DNA of 64,000 bases, taken from Schumannella luteola (GTDB lineage Bacteria; Actinomycetota; Actinomycetes; Actinomycetales; Microbacteriaceae). The DNA is taken from the NCBI RefSeq assembly GCF_013408685.1, contig NZ_JACBZY010000001.1:682001-746000 (forward strand), given 5' to 3'. Numbering within the stretch: the first letter of the stretch is position 1; each line of letters begins with the position of its first letter. Shown here piece by piece: positions 1 through 7,212 of the stretch. The translations under genes and the position numbers were made by a program. The notes under the pieces were generated by a model. The model was not told where the DNA came from. It was given only the letters and a program-made list of their open reading frames with translations, and made no database searches.

Positions 1-1521
1 GACGTGACGCGCTCGTTCCGGGTGCTGACCGACGGCAGGCCGACCCTGGTGCTGCCGGGGCGGGCGACGCCGTACACGCTCGGCGAGCTCGCATCCACCT
101 CGCCCGATTCGGTGCGGGATGCGGGCGGCGGCGCCGTCGACGTGCTCGAGCACGTGCTCGTCACCCGCGGCGCGACCCTGCAGCTCGGCGCCGGCCAGAC
201 CGTGCGCCTCGCGAGCGACGCGAGCGGCTTCGCGAGTCTCGTCTCGGTCGGCGGCACGATCGCGAGCGCCGGCACCGCCGAGGCGCGCACCGTGATCGAG
301 AGCTGGGATGCCGCCGCCGGCGCCCCCGATCAGGCGACCGCCGACGGCCGCGCCTATGTTCGGGCGAACGGCGGCGCGCTGACGCTCGCGAACACGGATG
401 CGAAGGGGCTCGGCTTCTGGAGCGGCGCGACCGGCGGACTCTCCGCCTCGCTCGCGACCGGCACGACCCGCGCGCTGAACCAGATCGGCTCGTCGACCGC
501 GGGAACCCCCTCGGTCTCGCTCGCGCCCTCCGGCTCGGCGACGACGAGCGTGGTACTCGACGGCGTCGCGACCGACGGCAACGCCTACGGCCTCTTCCTC
601 GACGGCGTGAGCGGCGCATCCATCACCGGCGGCACGATCGCGAACAGCCTCGTCGACGGCATCTACCTGCGCAGCTCGACCGACACGAAGATCACCGGCA
701 CGAAGCTGACCGGCAACGCGAAGGACGGGCTGGTCGCCTCGACCGCCTCGTCGCGCCTCGTGCTCGACAAGGTCACGGCGTCGAAGAACTTCCGCAACGG
801 CATCACGATCGACGGCCGTCCCGTCGAAGATGGACCCAACCCGAGCGGCGCCGGGGTCAAGGGCGCCGTGAAGTCGGCGACGATCACCGGCCTGACCGCG
901 ACCGACAACCAGCGCTACGGCGTCGACGTGCTCGGCGGCTCGCGCACCACGATCTCCGGCGGATCCCTGACCGGCGGGCTCATGGGCGTCGCGCTGCGCA
1001 GCGGTGCGGCGTCGACGTCGATCGAGAAGGTCGCGATCCGCGGCCAGCAGCAGCACGGCGTCGCGGTGCTCGACGACACCCGCGGCGGCAAGCTGACGGG
1101 CAACCGCATCGACGACACCGGCATCGGCATCTACGTGCGCAACGCCGGCGCCGTGCTCACCGGCAACAAGGTGACGGATGCGGCGGTCGACGGCATCGCG
1201 CTCGTCGGCACCCTGAGCGGCACCCGCGTCACCGGCAACACGATCTCGGGCACCGGGGCAGGGGCGATCGACATCGACCGCGCCATCAACCCGCACGTCG
1301 AGAACAACATCGTCGACGGCTGGGTCGCCAGCCAGTCGCTGAGCCGCGTGATCGGCGGCATCTTCAGTCCGCTCACCGTGATCTGGTCGGCCGTGCTCGC
1401 GCTCGTCGCCTTCGCGGTGATCTACCGCCTCGGCGCCCGCGACCGGCAGCGCCAGCGGGCCCCCCTCCAGTCCTTCAGCCGCGGCGTCATGACGCGTGAA
1501 GCCGCAGGGAGCATCCGATGA
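1..1521 (+). CDS. Right-handed parallel beta-helix protein with C-terminal membrane anchor (5' end cut by window)
   Basis: The frame is open from base 1; a GTG at base 4 is only an internal candidate, so the N-terminus probably lies upstream. The visible 505 residues are rich in short G/N/D-turn repeats (for example NTISGTGAGAIDIDR, KVTDAAVDGIAL), the coil signature of pectate-lyase or mannuronan-epimerase-like beta-helices. Near the C-terminus a hydrophobic segment (SPLTVIWSAVLALVAFAVIY) followed by an Arg-rich tail predicts a membrane anchor with the helix outside. The stop overlaps the next start by 4 nt (ATGA), so it is co-transcribed with a second beta-helix protein and a nucleotide-sugar dehydrogenase. 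A role in modifying or exporting an acidic exopolysaccharide is inferred from that context. No catalytic residues were identified. Confidence 0.75.
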   Translation, partial: DVTRSFRVLTDGRPTLVLPGRATPYTLGELASTSPDSVRDAGGGAVDVLEHVLVTRGATLQLGAGQTVRLASDASGFASLVSVGGTIASAGTAEARTVIESWDAAAGAPDQATADGRAYVRANGGALTLANTDAKGLGFWSGATGGLSASLATGTTRALNQIGSSTAGTPSVSLAPSGSATTSVVLDGVATDGNAYGLFLDGVSGASITGGTIANSLVDGIYLRSSTDTKITGTKLTGNAKDGLVASTASSRLVLDKVTASKNFRNGITIDGRPVEDGPNPSGAGVKGAVKSATITGLTATDNQRYGVDVLGGSRTTISGGSLTGGLMGVALRSGAASTSIEKVAIRGQQQHGVAVLDDTRGGKLTGNRIDDTGIGIYVRNAGAVLTGNKVTDAAVDGIALVGTLSGTRVTGNTISGTGAGAIDIDRAINPHVENNIVDGWVASQSLSRVIGGIFSPLTVIWSAVLALVAFAVIYRLGARDRQRQRAPLQSFSRGVMTREAAGSIR

Positions 1522-2621
1522 ACCTGAACCGCAGAACCCGCACGATCGCCCTCGCGACCGGCATCGCCGTCGTCGCCGGAGGCCTTGTCGCCGGGGCCGC
1601 CGTCGCGGCCAACGGATCGGGGGCGGCGGATGCGCGCGGCGGCTCCGCGAAGCCGGCCGCCGCATCCACCTCGCCGTCGGCGGCGGCCTCGCCGAAGAGC
1701 AGCACCGCGGCGAGCAGCACTGCGGCGAGCGCCGCCTGCGCAAGGCCCACCACCACAGTGAGCTCGGCCAAGACCCTCACCGCCGCCCTCAAGTCCGCGA
1801 AGCCCGGCGCCGTCATCAAGCTCAAGGCCGGCACCTACACAGGCGACTTCACCGGCAAGGCCGACGGCACCGCGACTCAGCCCATCACGGTCTGCGGCGC
1901 CGCGGATGCCGTCATCTCGACCGGCAGCACGAGCGACGGCTACGGCTTCCACATCGACGGCGGCGACTACTGGGTGCTCGACGGCTTCACCGTCACGAAG
2001 TCGCAGAAGGGCGTCATGGTCGACGCCGCGAAGAACGTGATCGTGCGCGGACTCACCGTGACCGGCACCGGCGACGAGGCCATCCACCTGCGCGAGAACA
2101 GCACCGACGCGCAGATCGTCGGCAACACGATCTCGAAGACCGGGCAGCGCAAGGCCGACTTCGGCGAGGGCATCTACGTCGGCTCGGCCGAGTCGAACTG
2201 GAAGGACATCACGAAGGGCCAGCCCGACCGCAGCGATCGCGCGCTCATCCAGGGCAACCGCATCAGCGGCACGACGGCCGAGTCGATCGACGTCAAAGAG
2301 GGCACCACCGGCGGCACGATCACCGGCAACGTCTTCGACGGCACCGGCATGAAGGCCGCCGACAGCTGGGTCGACATCAAGGGCAACGGCTACACGGTTA
2401 CCGGCAACAGCGGCACAGCCGCGCCCGAAGACGGCTTCCAGACCCACCAGATCGTCGACGGCTGGGGTACCGACAACGTCTTCTCGGGCAACCGGGCGGA
2501 TGTCGACGGCTCCGGCTACGGCATCAACGTCACCAAGAAGCTGACCAACGTCGTGCGCTGCGACAACAGCGCCACCGACGCGGCCAAGGGCCTGTCGAAC
2601 GCCGACTGCACGCCCGTCTAG
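1518..2621 (+). CDS. Secreted right-handed beta-helix protein
   Basis: 367 residues. The N-terminus is a classic Sec signal (MNLNRRTRTIALA then a hydrophobic core ending GAAVAA), followed by an Ala/Ser/Thr-rich linker (about 35-75). From about residue 80 there is a beta-helix with recurrent G-N-x-I-S/T turns (VGNTISKTG, GNRISGTTAES, GNVFDGTGM). Two Cys pairs are possible (C in SAACARP, VCGAAD, VVRCDNS, NADCTP), fitting an extracellular disulfide-stabilised protein. The ATG overlaps the previous stop by 4 nt, indicating translational coupling. Family members include polysaccharide lyases and C5-epimerases. Which activity applies here cannot be told from sequence alone, and it may be purely structural. 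Confidence 0.75.
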   Translation: MNLNRRTRTIALATGIAVVAGGLVAGAAVAANGSGAADARGGSAKPAAASTSPSAAASPKSSTAASSTAASAACARPTTTVSSAKTLTAALKSAKPGAVIKLKAGTYTGDFTGKADGTATQPITVCGAADAVISTGSTSDGYGFHIDGGDYWVLDGFTVTKSQKGVMVDAAKNVIVRGLTVTGTGDEAIHLRENSTDAQIVGNTISKTGQRKADFGEGIYVGSAESNWKDITKGQPDRSDRALIQGNRISGTTAESIDVKEGTTGGTITGNVFDGTGMKAADSWVDIKGNGYTVTGNSGTAAPEDGFQTHQIVDGWGTDNVFSGNRADVDGSGYGINVTKKLTNVVRCDNSATDAAKGLSNADCTPV

Positions 2622-2715
2622 ACCATCCATCCACCTACCGACCCGCCGGCCCCTCGATCCACCCCGCCGGCACGAGTCCCCCGCCCATCCGCAACCCGTC
2701 AGGAAGGAACGCACC

Positions 2716-4125
2716 GTGAGCACCTCGAACGCACCAGAGAACCCCGACGCGACCGGCGGCGCCGAGCGCACCCGCATCACCGTCGTCGGCACCGGCTACC
2801 TCGGCGCCACGCACGCCATCTGCATGGCGATCCTCGGCTACGACGTGCTCGGCGTCGACGTCGACCCCGGCAAGGTCGACCGGCTCGCGCACGGCGACGT
2901 GCCCTTCTTCGAGCCGGGGCTGCCCGAGAAGCTCGCCGAGGCGCAGGCGACCGGGCGCATCCGCTTCACGACAGATTTCGACGAGGCCGCCGACTTCGGC
3001 GAGGTGCACTTCATCTGCGTCGGCACCCCGCAGAAGCCCGACAGCTACGCCGCCGACCTGCGCTACGTGCAGTCGGCCGTGCGCGAGCTGGCCTCGCGCA
3101 TCCACGGCGACGCGCTCATCGTCGGCAAGTCGACCGTGCCGGTCGGAACGGCGGCCGATCTGGCCGAGCTGGCCGACGAGGTCAGCCCCGAGGATGCGCG
3201 CATCGAGGTCGCCTGGAACCCCGAGTTCCTGCGCGAGGGCTTCGCCGTCGACGACACGCTGCACCCCGACCGGCTCGTGTTCGGCGTCGCGTCGGAGCGC
3301 GCCGAGGCGACGCTGCGCGACGTGTTCAGCCCGATCGTCGACGAGGGCGTGCCGGTGCTCGTGACCGACATCCCGACCGCCGAGCTCGTCAAGGTCGCCG
3401 CGAACTCCTTCCTCGCCACGAAGATCTCGTACATCAACGCGATGGCCGAGGTCTGCGAGGCCACGGGCGCCGACGTCGACTCGCTGTCGGCGGCGCTCGG
3501 CCTCGACGACCGCATCGGCTCGCGCTTCCTCAAGCCCGGGCTCGGGTTCGGCGGCGGCTGCCTGCCGAAGGACATCCGCGCTTTCCGCGCCCGCGCCGAA
3601 GAGCTCGGCGTCGGCGACGCGGTCGCGTTCCTGGCCGAGGTGGACGCGATCAACATCCGCCGGCGCACTCGCACCGTCGACCTCATCCGCGAGCTCGTCG
3701 GCGGCGACCTCAGCGGCAAGCGGGTCGCCGCGCTCGGCGCCGCGTTCAAGCCGAACAGCGACGACGTGCGGGATGCCCCCGCTCTCGACGTCGCGCGCCT
3801 GCTCTACCTCGAGGGCGCCCACGTCACCGTCTACGACCCCGAGGCGAACGCCAACGCGCACCGCGCCTACCCCGACCTCGACTACGCCGAGTCGCTCGAC
3901 GGGGCGGTGGTCGACGCGGATGTCGTCGCGCTGCTGACCGAGTGGTCGGAGTTCCGCGAGGCCTCGCCCGAGGCTCTCGAGCAGGCCGGCGCGCATCCCC
4001 GCATGGTCGACGCCCGCGACGTGCTCGACCAGGAGGCCTACGTGGCAGCCGGCTGGGAGTTCCGCGCCCTCGGCCGGCCCGCCCCGCAGTCTGTCGGTGT
4101 CGCGGCCCGGGTGCCCGCCCACTGA
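2716..4125 (+). CDS. ugd: UDP-glucose/GDP-mannose 6-dehydrogenase family (probable UDP-glucose dehydrogenase)
   Basis: 469 residues, normal length for the family. GTG start with RBS AGGAAGG about 8 nt upstream. The N-terminal NAD Rossmann fold has VVGTGYLG (24-31), followed by the substrate-loop motif FFEPGLPEKL. The central helical domain carries KVAANSFLATKISYINA, and the catalytic cysteine is C282 in FGGGCLPKD. The C-terminal nucleotide-sugar domain has AFKPNSDDVRDAP. The enzyme performs the two-step NAD-dependent oxidation of a nucleotide sugar to its uronic acid in the cytoplasm, supplying a charged precursor for an exopolysaccharide. Overall similarity is closer to UDP-glucose dehydrogenases. 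GDP-mannose dehydrogenase (AlgD-like) cannot be excluded, given the epimerase-like beta-helix neighbours. Confidence 0.9.
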   Translation: MSTSNAPENPDATGGAERTRITVVGTGYLGATHAICMAILGYDVLGVDVDPGKVDRLAHGDVPFFEPGLPEKLAEAQATGRIRFTTDFDEAADFGEVHFICVGTPQKPDSYAADLRYVQSAVRELASRIHGDALIVGKSTVPVGTAADLAELADEVSPEDARIEVAWNPEFLREGFAVDDTLHPDRLVFGVASERAEATLRDVFSPIVDEGVPVLVTDIPTAELVKVAANSFLATKISYINAMAEVCEATGADVDSLSAALGLDDRIGSRFLKPGLGFGGGCLPKDIRAFRARAEELGVGDAVAFLAEVDAINIRRRTRTVDLIRELVGGDLSGKRVAALGAAFKPNSDDVRDAPALDVARLLYLEGAHVTVYDPEANANAHRAYPDLDYAESLDGAVVDADVVALLTEWSEFREASPEALEQAGAHPRMVDARDVLDQEAYVAAGWEFRALGRPAPQSVGVAARVPAH

Positions 4126-4198
4126 CTCACCATCACTCGTCTCACCAACGAACAGCGGGCATCCGACGGGGGGTCCGCGCGAAAGGATCAGGATTCCG

Positions 4199-4732
4199 AT
4201 GAAGACGCTTCCTGCTGTCATCGCCGTCGGAGCTCTCGCCATCGTGGGAGCCGGAGCGGCCGTGCAGCTCAACACCGATACGCACGACGAATCGACGAAG
4301 ACCCTCGCGGGCTCGGCGATCGAGGTCACCGAGACCGCTCCCGACAGCGCGCCGGCTCCGGCCGCACCGCTGCCGGTGGTCGCGCCGACCACGCCGCCGC
4401 CGGCCGAGACGCCGGTCTCGAGCGGCACCGCGGCGCAGCCTGCGCCGGCTCCGGTCAGGAAGGCCGCGCCCGCGCCGGCTCCGGCGGCGCCCGCACCGGC
4501 GCCGGTTCAGCAGCCCGCCCCGGCTCCGGCTCCGCAGCCGGCCGCGCCCTCCAACCGCGGCAACGGCGGCGGATGGAGCGGCGGCGGTCACGACGACGGA
4601 CACCACGGTGACGGTCGCGGCGGCAACGGCGGATGGGGCGGCGGCGATGACCACCGCGGCTCCGGCGGCGGCGACAACCGCGGAGGCGGCAACGGCGGCG
4701 GATGGGGCGGCGGCGGTCACCGCGGCCGCTGA
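4199..4732 (+). CDS. Secreted or membrane-tethered Pro/Ala- and Gly/His-rich protein
   Basis: 177 residues from the ATG with RBS GAAAGGA about 10 nt upstream; an in-frame extension to 4097 overlaps ugd and lacks an RBS. MKTLPAVIAVGALAIVGAGA is a short signal or anchor. Then comes a low-complexity Pro/Ala region (about 45-120), and the last 55 residues repeat a module of the form G-N-G-G-(G)-W-G/S-G-G-G-D/H three times, with His/Asp (GGHDDGHHGDG). Such tails occur on surface proteins that bind metal or span the wall. No enzymatic domain is seen; the function is unknown. It follows ugd by 73 nt and is followed by a large hairpin that probably ends the transcript. Confidence 0.7.
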   Translation: MKTLPAVIAVGALAIVGAGAAVQLNTDTHDESTKTLAGSAIEVTETAPDSAPAPAAPLPVVAPTTPPPAETPVSSGTAAQPAPAPVRKAAPAPAPAAPAPAPVQQPAPAPAPQPAAPSNRGNGGGWSGGGHDDGHHGDGRGGNGGWGGGDDHRGSGGGDNRGGGNGGGWGGGGHRGR

Positions 4733-4746
4733 CCCTCTTCCGCTGA

Positions 4747-4807
4747 GGGGTCGCACAGGCCCCGAGATCGAGCCGAATCGGCACGATTCCGGGGCCTGCG
4801 CGACCCC
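4747..4807. terminator. Very long imperfect hairpin (30-nt arms), probable bidirectional terminator or repeat element
   Basis: Left arm 4747-4776 and right arm 4778-4807 flank a single central A. They pair at about 26 of 30 positions, including an unbroken CAGGCCCCG/CGGGGCCTG block. It lies directly after the Pro/Gly-rich gene and upstream of the DUF1992 gene. There is no U-tract, so a pure intrinsic-terminator role is not certain. Confidence 0.6.
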
Positions 4808-4828
4808 CACGTGTCCCCGGCGGGTTGG

Positions 4829-4834
4829 TAGCGT
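4829..4834 (+). promoter_or_regulatory. -10 element of a leaderless promoter for the DUF1992 gene
   Basis: TAGCGT ends 8 nt before the ATG at 4843. This spacing places the transcription start at or next to the start codon, as in leaderless actinobacterial mRNAs. No convincing -35 element is visible. Confidence 0.5.
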
Positions 4835-4842
4835 CGAAGCAC

Positions 4843-5580
4843 ATGGGCGGCGTCGATCCAGAGGATGCAGGGCGCGGCCGGCGCGAGCCGTCGGCCCGCC
4901 AGCGGGGCGCGCCGTCCGGCCGCCCGCGACCCGAGCCGCGTCGCGAGCCCGGACCGCGTCGCCCCTCCGAGTCCCGTCCCGAGGCCGAGCTCCGTCCCGA
5001 ACCCGAGGCGCTGCGCCGCCAGCGTCGGCTGCGCGGCGAAGCCGACCTCGACGAGGGATCCAACGCGACGCTCTGGGCGCCCGACCAGCACACGGCGCGC
5101 ATCGAGACCGAGATCCAGCAGGCCATCCGCCGCGGCGAGTTCGAGAACCTGCCAGGAGCAGGCAAGCCGCTGCGCGGCATCGGCGGACGCATGGACGAGG
5201 ACTGGTGGATCCGCCAGAAGATCGAAGACGAGGAGCTCGGCGGACTCGGCCCGCCCGCCCTCACCCTGCGCACCGAGAACCAGCGTCTGGATGACCGACT
5301 CGACCGGATGCACCGCGAGTCCGAGGTGCGCGAGCACCTGACCGACTTCAACGCGCGCGTGATCGAGGCGCGGCGGCAGCTGCTCGGCGGCCCGCCCGTC
5401 GTCACTCCGACCCGCGACATCGACGCCGAGGTGAAGCGCTGGCGCGAGCGCCGCGCCGCCCGGGCCGAGGCTCGGGCCGAACGCGAGGCTGAGGAGGCGC
5501 GCGCCGCCGCCGAGGCCCACGTGCCGTCGTGGTGGGAGCGCGCCCGCGAGCGCCGCCGCGCCCGTCGCGCCGAGCGCTGA
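4843..5580 (+). CDS. DUF1992 (DnaJ-homologue subfamily C member 28-like) protein
   Basis: 245 residues from ATG 4843; a TTG 18 nt upstream is in frame but lies in the -10 region. The first 80 residues are an Arg/Pro/Glu-rich disordered stretch. The conserved DUF1992 core follows at about 86-190, recognisable by IETEIQQAIRRGEFENLPG, GKPLRG, the DEDWWIRQKI segment, and a helical RxxAE-rich tail. The family is cytoplasmic and widespread in actinobacteria; some members are annotated as DnaJ-like, but no J-domain HPD motif is present here. The molecular function is unknown. It is a single-gene unit with its own leaderless promoter. Confidence 0.8.
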   Translation: MGGVDPEDAGRGRREPSARQRGAPSGRPRPEPRREPGPRRPSESRPEAELRPEPEALRRQRRLRGEADLDEGSNATLWAPDQHTARIETEIQQAIRRGEFENLPGAGKPLRGIGGRMDEDWWIRQKIEDEELGGLGPPALTLRTENQRLDDRLDRMHRESEVREHLTDFNARVIEARRQLLGGPPVVTPTRDIDAEVKRWRERRAARAEARAEREAEEARAAAEAHVPSWWERARERRRARRAER

Positions 5581-5642
5581 CCCGAGCGCCGCATCCGCAG
5601 CCCGGTCACATCCGTTCCAGCCCGCCCCGATCCTCCCGCACC

Positions 5643-5717
5643 CGACGCAACTCAGGAGAAACGCGCCGATCCGGCCCGTTTCCCGGCAGATCACGCCGCT
5701 TCTCCTGAGTTACGTCG
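5643..5717. repeat. Intergenic inverted-repeat element, CAACTCAGGA family
   Basis: Arms 5643-5663 (CGACGCAACTCAGGAGAAACG) and 5697-5717 are inverted copies matching at 19 of 21 positions, separated by 33 nt. The core GACGCAACTCAGGA recurs in the element at 36495-36612. It lies between two convergently transcribed genes, so it may also terminate transcription. Confidence 0.7.
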
Positions 5718-5726
5718 CTGCGCCAG

Positions 5727-6491
5727 TCAGCTGGATGCGGCGGGCGGCTCGCCCGACGGCGAACCCGAGGCATCCGGCAGCGCGTCGAGCGCGATGATCC
5801 GCCGCGCCTCGATCACCGCGTCGTCGAAGTCGGCGTCGGGGTTCGCGAGCAGGTGCACGGTCGCGAGCGCGTGCGTGCGCACGGCGAGCTCGGGGTCGCG
5901 CGTCGCGGCCTCGACGACCGGGCCGGCGACGTCGTCCAGCATCCCGAGGGCGCGGCTCAGGCTGCGGCGCAGTCCGTGGTCGCCGCGCCCGAGCTCGGTC
6001 GCCAGCTCCGCGGCGAGCGCCGTGCGGTCATCGACGGTCGGCGGCACTAGGCCGGCGGCGGTGCGCCACGCGGCACGCGCCACGTCATCCGACTCGTCGT
6101 GCAGCAGCCCCGGCGTGATCGCCGGCCACGCTCGCGCATCCCCGATCTTCGACAGCGTGTGCAGCGCCTGACTGCGCGCCTGCACGACCGGCGACGTCAG
6201 CTCCTGCACGACGCGGTCGACCGTGACGGCCGGGTCGTGGCGGATCAGCGCCCACGTCAGCATCTCGCGCACGAAGAAGTCGGGCTCGACGGCGCAACGC
6301 GCGACGAGCACATCGACGTAGGCGTCGTGCGGGCGCGTCCCCGCGGTGAGCGCGGCCTGCAGCCGATGGGATGCGTCGCCGGCCTCGAGGGCGACGGCCA
6401 GCCGCCCGGCGGCCGCCACAGCGTCCGCTGTCGTCGGCCCGTCGACGGGAGTCGCGTCGCCGTTCGCAGCGTGCGTCGGGTCATCGGTCAT
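5727..6491 (-). CDS. HEAT-repeat domain protein
   Basis: 254 residues from the ATG at 6491, preceded by GGAGG 8 nt upstream; the frame is open to 6602 without an RBS. Helical repeats of HEAT type run through most of the chain (for example SPVVQARSQALHTLSKIGDA, then LLHDESDDVARAAWRTAAG, then ELGRGDHGLRRSLSRALGML). Similar actinobacterial proteins are cytoplasmic and are thought to be protein-binding scaffolds. The first 40 residues are polar. Its start is close to the end of the response-regulator gene at 6556, but both are read leftwards, so a shared transcript from the two-component promoter is possible. Confidence 0.75.
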   Translation of the reverse strand: MTDDPTHAANGDATPVDGPTTADAVAAAGRLAVALEAGDASHRLQAALTAGTRPHDAYVDVLVARCAVEPDFFVREMLTWALIRHDPAVTVDRVVQELTSPVVQARSQALHTLSKIGDARAWPAITPGLLHDESDDVARAAWRTAAGLVPPTVDDRTALAAELATELGRGDHGLRRSLSRALGMLDDVAGPVVEAATRDPELAVRTHALATVHLLANPDADFDDAVIEARRIIALDALPDASGSPSGEPPAASS

Positions 6492-6555
6492 AGTCAGCCT
6501 CCGCGTCCATTCGACACCGTCCGACCGCGTTCCGGCCGAGTGTGACGCAGATCGC

Positions 6556-7212
6556 TCACGCCCCGATCCGGTACCCCTCACCGCGCACCGTCTCGACCAC
6601 ATCCGCCCCGAGCCGGCGCCGCAGGTGCCGCACGTAGACGTCGATCACGTTCGAGCTGCGCGCCGTCTCGATGCCCCAGATGTCGGCGAGCAGCTGCTCG
6701 CGGGTGACCGTCGCCCCCGGGCGACGCATGAGATACTCGAGCAGCTCGAGCTCGCGGATCGGCAGCGTCTCGCTGACGTCGGGGGTGGATGCGGTGCGCC
6801 CCATCAGATCGAGCGTCAGGTCGCCGACGACGAGCACGGTCTGCACGGCGCGCGCCTTGCGCAGGTTCGCCTCGACACGGGCGACGAGCTCGTCGAAGCG
6901 GAACGGCTTGGGGATGTAGTCGTCGGCTCCGGCGGCGAGTCCGCGCACGATGTGCTGCGGCGCGTTGTCGGCGGTGACGAGCAGGATCGGCAGCGAGCCG
7001 TCGAGTCGGCGGATGCGCTCCAGCACGCTGATGCCGTCGAGCTCGGGCAGCCCGATGTCGAGCAGCACGAGCTGGTACCTGCCCGACAGCGCGGCGTCGA
7101 GGGCGGCGGTTCCGGTGGCGACCCGCTCGACCAGGAATCCCGCGCGGCTGAGCGCGCGCACGATCAGCGACGCGAGGCGGTCCTCGTCTTCGGCGACGAG
7201 GATCGAGGTCAT
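6556..7212 (-). CDS. OmpR/PhoB-family response regulator
   Basis: 218 residues. The receiver domain (1-115) has the acidic pocket EDED (8-11), phospho-acceptor D52 in VLLDIGLPE, T80 and K102 in YIPKPF. The C-terminal winged-helix DNA-binding domain (about 125-218) shows LPIRELELLEYLMRRPG, the recognition-helix region SSNVIDVYVRHLRRRL and RGEGYRIGA. Its start overlaps the kinase stop by 4 nt, so the pair is translationally coupled. The target regulon is unknown, and no repeated operator was found nearby. Confidence 0.93.
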   Translation of the reverse strand: MTSILVAEDEDRLASLIVRALSRAGFLVERVATGTAALDAALSGRYQLVLLDIGLPELDGISVLERIRRLDGSLPILLVTADNAPQHIVRGLAAGADDYIPKPFRFDELVARVEANLRKARAVQTVLVVGDLTLDLMGRTASTPDVSETLPIRELELLEYLMRRPGATVTREQLLADIWGIETARSSNVIDVYVRHLRRRLGADVVETVRGEGYRIGA

